A stretch of 6,679 nucleotides of DNA from DATBMY01 sp036554605. GTDB taxonomy: Bacteria > Acidobacteriota > Blastocatellia > UBA7656. Numbering within the stretch: the first letter of the stretch is position 1; each line of letters starts with the position of its first letter. Below are positions 5,371-6,679 of the stretch, piece by piece. Position numbers and translations under genes: made by a program. The notes under the pieces were generated by a model. The model saw nothing but the letters and a program-made list of their open reading frames with translations. It was not told where the DNA came from and searched no databases. The stretch lies in NCBI GenBank assembly GCA_036554605.1, contig DATBMY010000371.1, positions 1 to 6,679 on the forward strand, given 5' to 3'.

Positions 5371-6679
5371 ATGGAACAGTCAAACAGGCTCCCAGAGCCT
5401 GTTCTAAGAAGACTAAAATCCGTCCTCGGCGAAAAGGCGGTCCTCAGCGAGCGCGATGAGCTATTCGTGTACGAAGCCGACGCGCTCACAATTCATAAAC
5501 ATTTACCCCCCGCCGTGGTCATCCCGAGATGCGCCGAAGAGGTGGCCGCCGCGGTAAGGATACTCTCGCGGGAGCATATACCGTTCACGCCGCGAGGCGC
5601 GGGTACGGGTCTATCCGGCGGCGCGCTCTCGCTCGGCGGCTCGGTGATATTCGAGCTGGCGCGGCTCAACAGGATTATCGAAATCGATTACGAAAACAGC
5701 CTGGCGGTCGTTGAGACCGGTGTAATCAATGTTCAGCTATCTCAGGCGACCGCGCCGCGCGGGTTTCAGTACGCGCCCGACCCGTCCAGCCAGATGGCCT
5801 GCACGATAGGGGGCAACGTGGCGGAGAACTCCGGGGGGCCGCATTGCCTTAAGTACGGCATGACGGTAAATCACGTCCTGGCGCTTGAGGTCGTGCTGCC
5901 CACGGGAGAGATGGTCACACTTGGCGGAGGCGGGGTCGACCGGCCCGGTTACGACCTGCTCGGTCTGTTTGTCGGCTCCGAGGGCACATTCGGCATAGCA
6001 ACGAAAGCGACGCTCAAGCTGACCCGCCTGCCGCAATCGATCAAGACCCTGCTCGCCGAATTTATGACGGTGAGGGACGCAAGCCGCAGCGTGAGCGAGA
6101 TCATCGCCGCGGGCATACTGCCCGCCGCGCTTGAAATGATGGACGCAGTGACGATCAAGACAATCGAAGAGTCGATATTCGCGGGCGGGTTTCCTACGGA
6201 CGTGGCCGCGCTGTTGATAATCGAAGTCGATGGTCTTGATGCGGGACTTGAGCGCGTGGCGGAGCGCGCCGTCGAGATATGCTTGAAAAATAACGCGCGG
6301 GCCGTTCGCGTGGCGAAGGATGAGGCGGAGCGACAGAGGCTATGGGCCGCGAGAAAGCGCGCATTCGGCGCGGCAGGCCGGTTGGCCGCGGATTTGATGG
6401 TCCAGGATGCCGTCATCCCCCGTTCGCGATTGCCTGAGGTCCTTGATGAGATCTATCAGATAGCTCGAAAGTATGAGCTGAAGATCGCCAATGTTTTTCA
6501 CGCGGGCGATGGCAATCTGCACCCGAACATAAGCTTCGATGGGCGCGACCCGGATCAGGTGCGGAGAGTCGCGGCCGCGTCGAAAGAGATAATGCAGTTG
6601 TGCGTCGGCGTCGGCGGGTCGATCACGGGCGAGCACGGTGTCGGGATGGATAAGATAGAATCGATGAAGCTGATTTTTT
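5371..6679 (+). CDS. glcD: GlcD-type FAD-linked oxidase, 3' end cut by the window (436+ aa)
   Basis: An open frame runs without a stop to the window edge. It belongs to the FAD-binding 4 / FAD-oxidase C family (GlcD subunit of glycolate oxidase, D-lactate and D-2-hydroxyglutarate dehydrogenases), which oxidises 2-hydroxyacids to 2-oxoacids. Visible landmarks: the FAD loop PRGAGTGLSGGA (74-85), PDPSS (137-141), GGNVAENSGG (147-156) followed by KYGMT, VGSEGTFGIAT (201-211), the C-terminal-domain motif FHAGDGNLHPN (376-386), and GEHGVG (420-425). Roughly the last 30-40 residues are missing, judged from the usual length of about 460-480. It starts 18 bases after the fusion gene (3 if ATG 5356 is used), so it reads as part of the same operon. 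GlcD usually works with GlcE and GlcF; whether these follow cannot be seen. The substrate is not decidable from this sequence. Confidence 0.93.
   Translation, partial: MEQSNRLPEPVLRRLKSVLGEKAVLSERDELFVYEADALTIHKHLPPAVVIPRCAEEVAAAVRILSREHIPFTPRGAGTGLSGGALSLGGSVIFELARLNRIIEIDYENSLAVVETGVINVQLSQATAPRGFQYAPDPSSQMACTIGGNVAENSGGPHCLKYGMTVNHVLALEVVLPTGEMVTLGGGGVDRPGYDLLGLFVGSEGTFGIATKATLKLTRLPQSIKTLLAEFMTVRDASRSVSEIIAAGILPAALEMMDAVTIKTIEESIFAGGFPTDVAALLIIEVDGLDAGLERVAERAVEICLKNNARAVRVAKDEAERQRLWAARKRAFGAAGRLAADLMVQDAVIPRSRLPEVLDEIYQIARKYELKIANVFHAGDGNLHPNISFDGRDPDQVRRVAAASKEIMQLCVGVGGSITGEHGVGMDKIESMKLIF

Noticed and set aside
5737..6636. Minus-strand open frames opposite glcD
   Set aside because: glcD has all family motifs in one frame; these are antisense shadows.

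Overview
The window is a GC-rich bacterial chromosomal segment with six protein-coding genes in two divergent blocks, separated by a comparatively AT-rich spacer of about 320 bases (2034-2351). Gene style (Shine-Dalgarno sites, tight gene spacing, frequent ATA isoleucine codons within GC-rich genes) fits a free-living bacterium. An Acidobacteriota-like source is my guess only. No RNA gene, insertion sequence, CRISPR array or phage gene is visible.

Left block (minus strand, 57-2033). Two tandem paralogues each encode a long Arg/Gly/Tyr-rich, probably disordered N-terminal region followed by a pair of CBS domains. They are 75 bases apart and probably co-transcribed. A perfect 10-bp inverted repeat lies just after the second gene at the window edge.

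Middle spacer (2034-2351). This is a bidirectional control region. Its clearest structure is an imperfect 15-base direct repeat with a 21-base period upstream of the right-hand operon. No strong sigma-70 promoter stands out.

Right block (plus strand, 2352 to the window end). This reads as a compact operon: a CysM-type PLP-dependent cysteine synthase, a JAMM-family metallopeptidase of the Mec type, a three-part fusion (CysO/MoaD-like sulfur carrier + MoeZ/ThiF-like E1 adenylyltransferase + rhodanese), and a GlcD-type FAD-linked oxidase cut by the window edge. The first three match the parts of the mycobacterial protein-thiocarboxylate route to cysteine. In that route an E1/rhodanese enzyme puts sulfur on the carrier's C-terminal Gly-Gly, CysM moves the sulfur onto an activated serine so that cysteine is formed on the carrier, and the JAMM peptidase releases it.

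The most interesting feature is that the carrier is fused in frame to its own activating enzyme, so the Gly-Gly end that must be free for the chemistry is buried inside the polypeptide at residues 90-91. Either the neighbouring JAMM peptidase (or something else) cuts after Gly-Gly, or the fused carrier has another role. The system itself is not new: mycobacterial CysO-CysM-Mec is characterised, and carrier/E1/JAB neighbourhoods and fusions have been described by comparative genomics. The fused layout with an internal Gly-Gly is the part worth testing.
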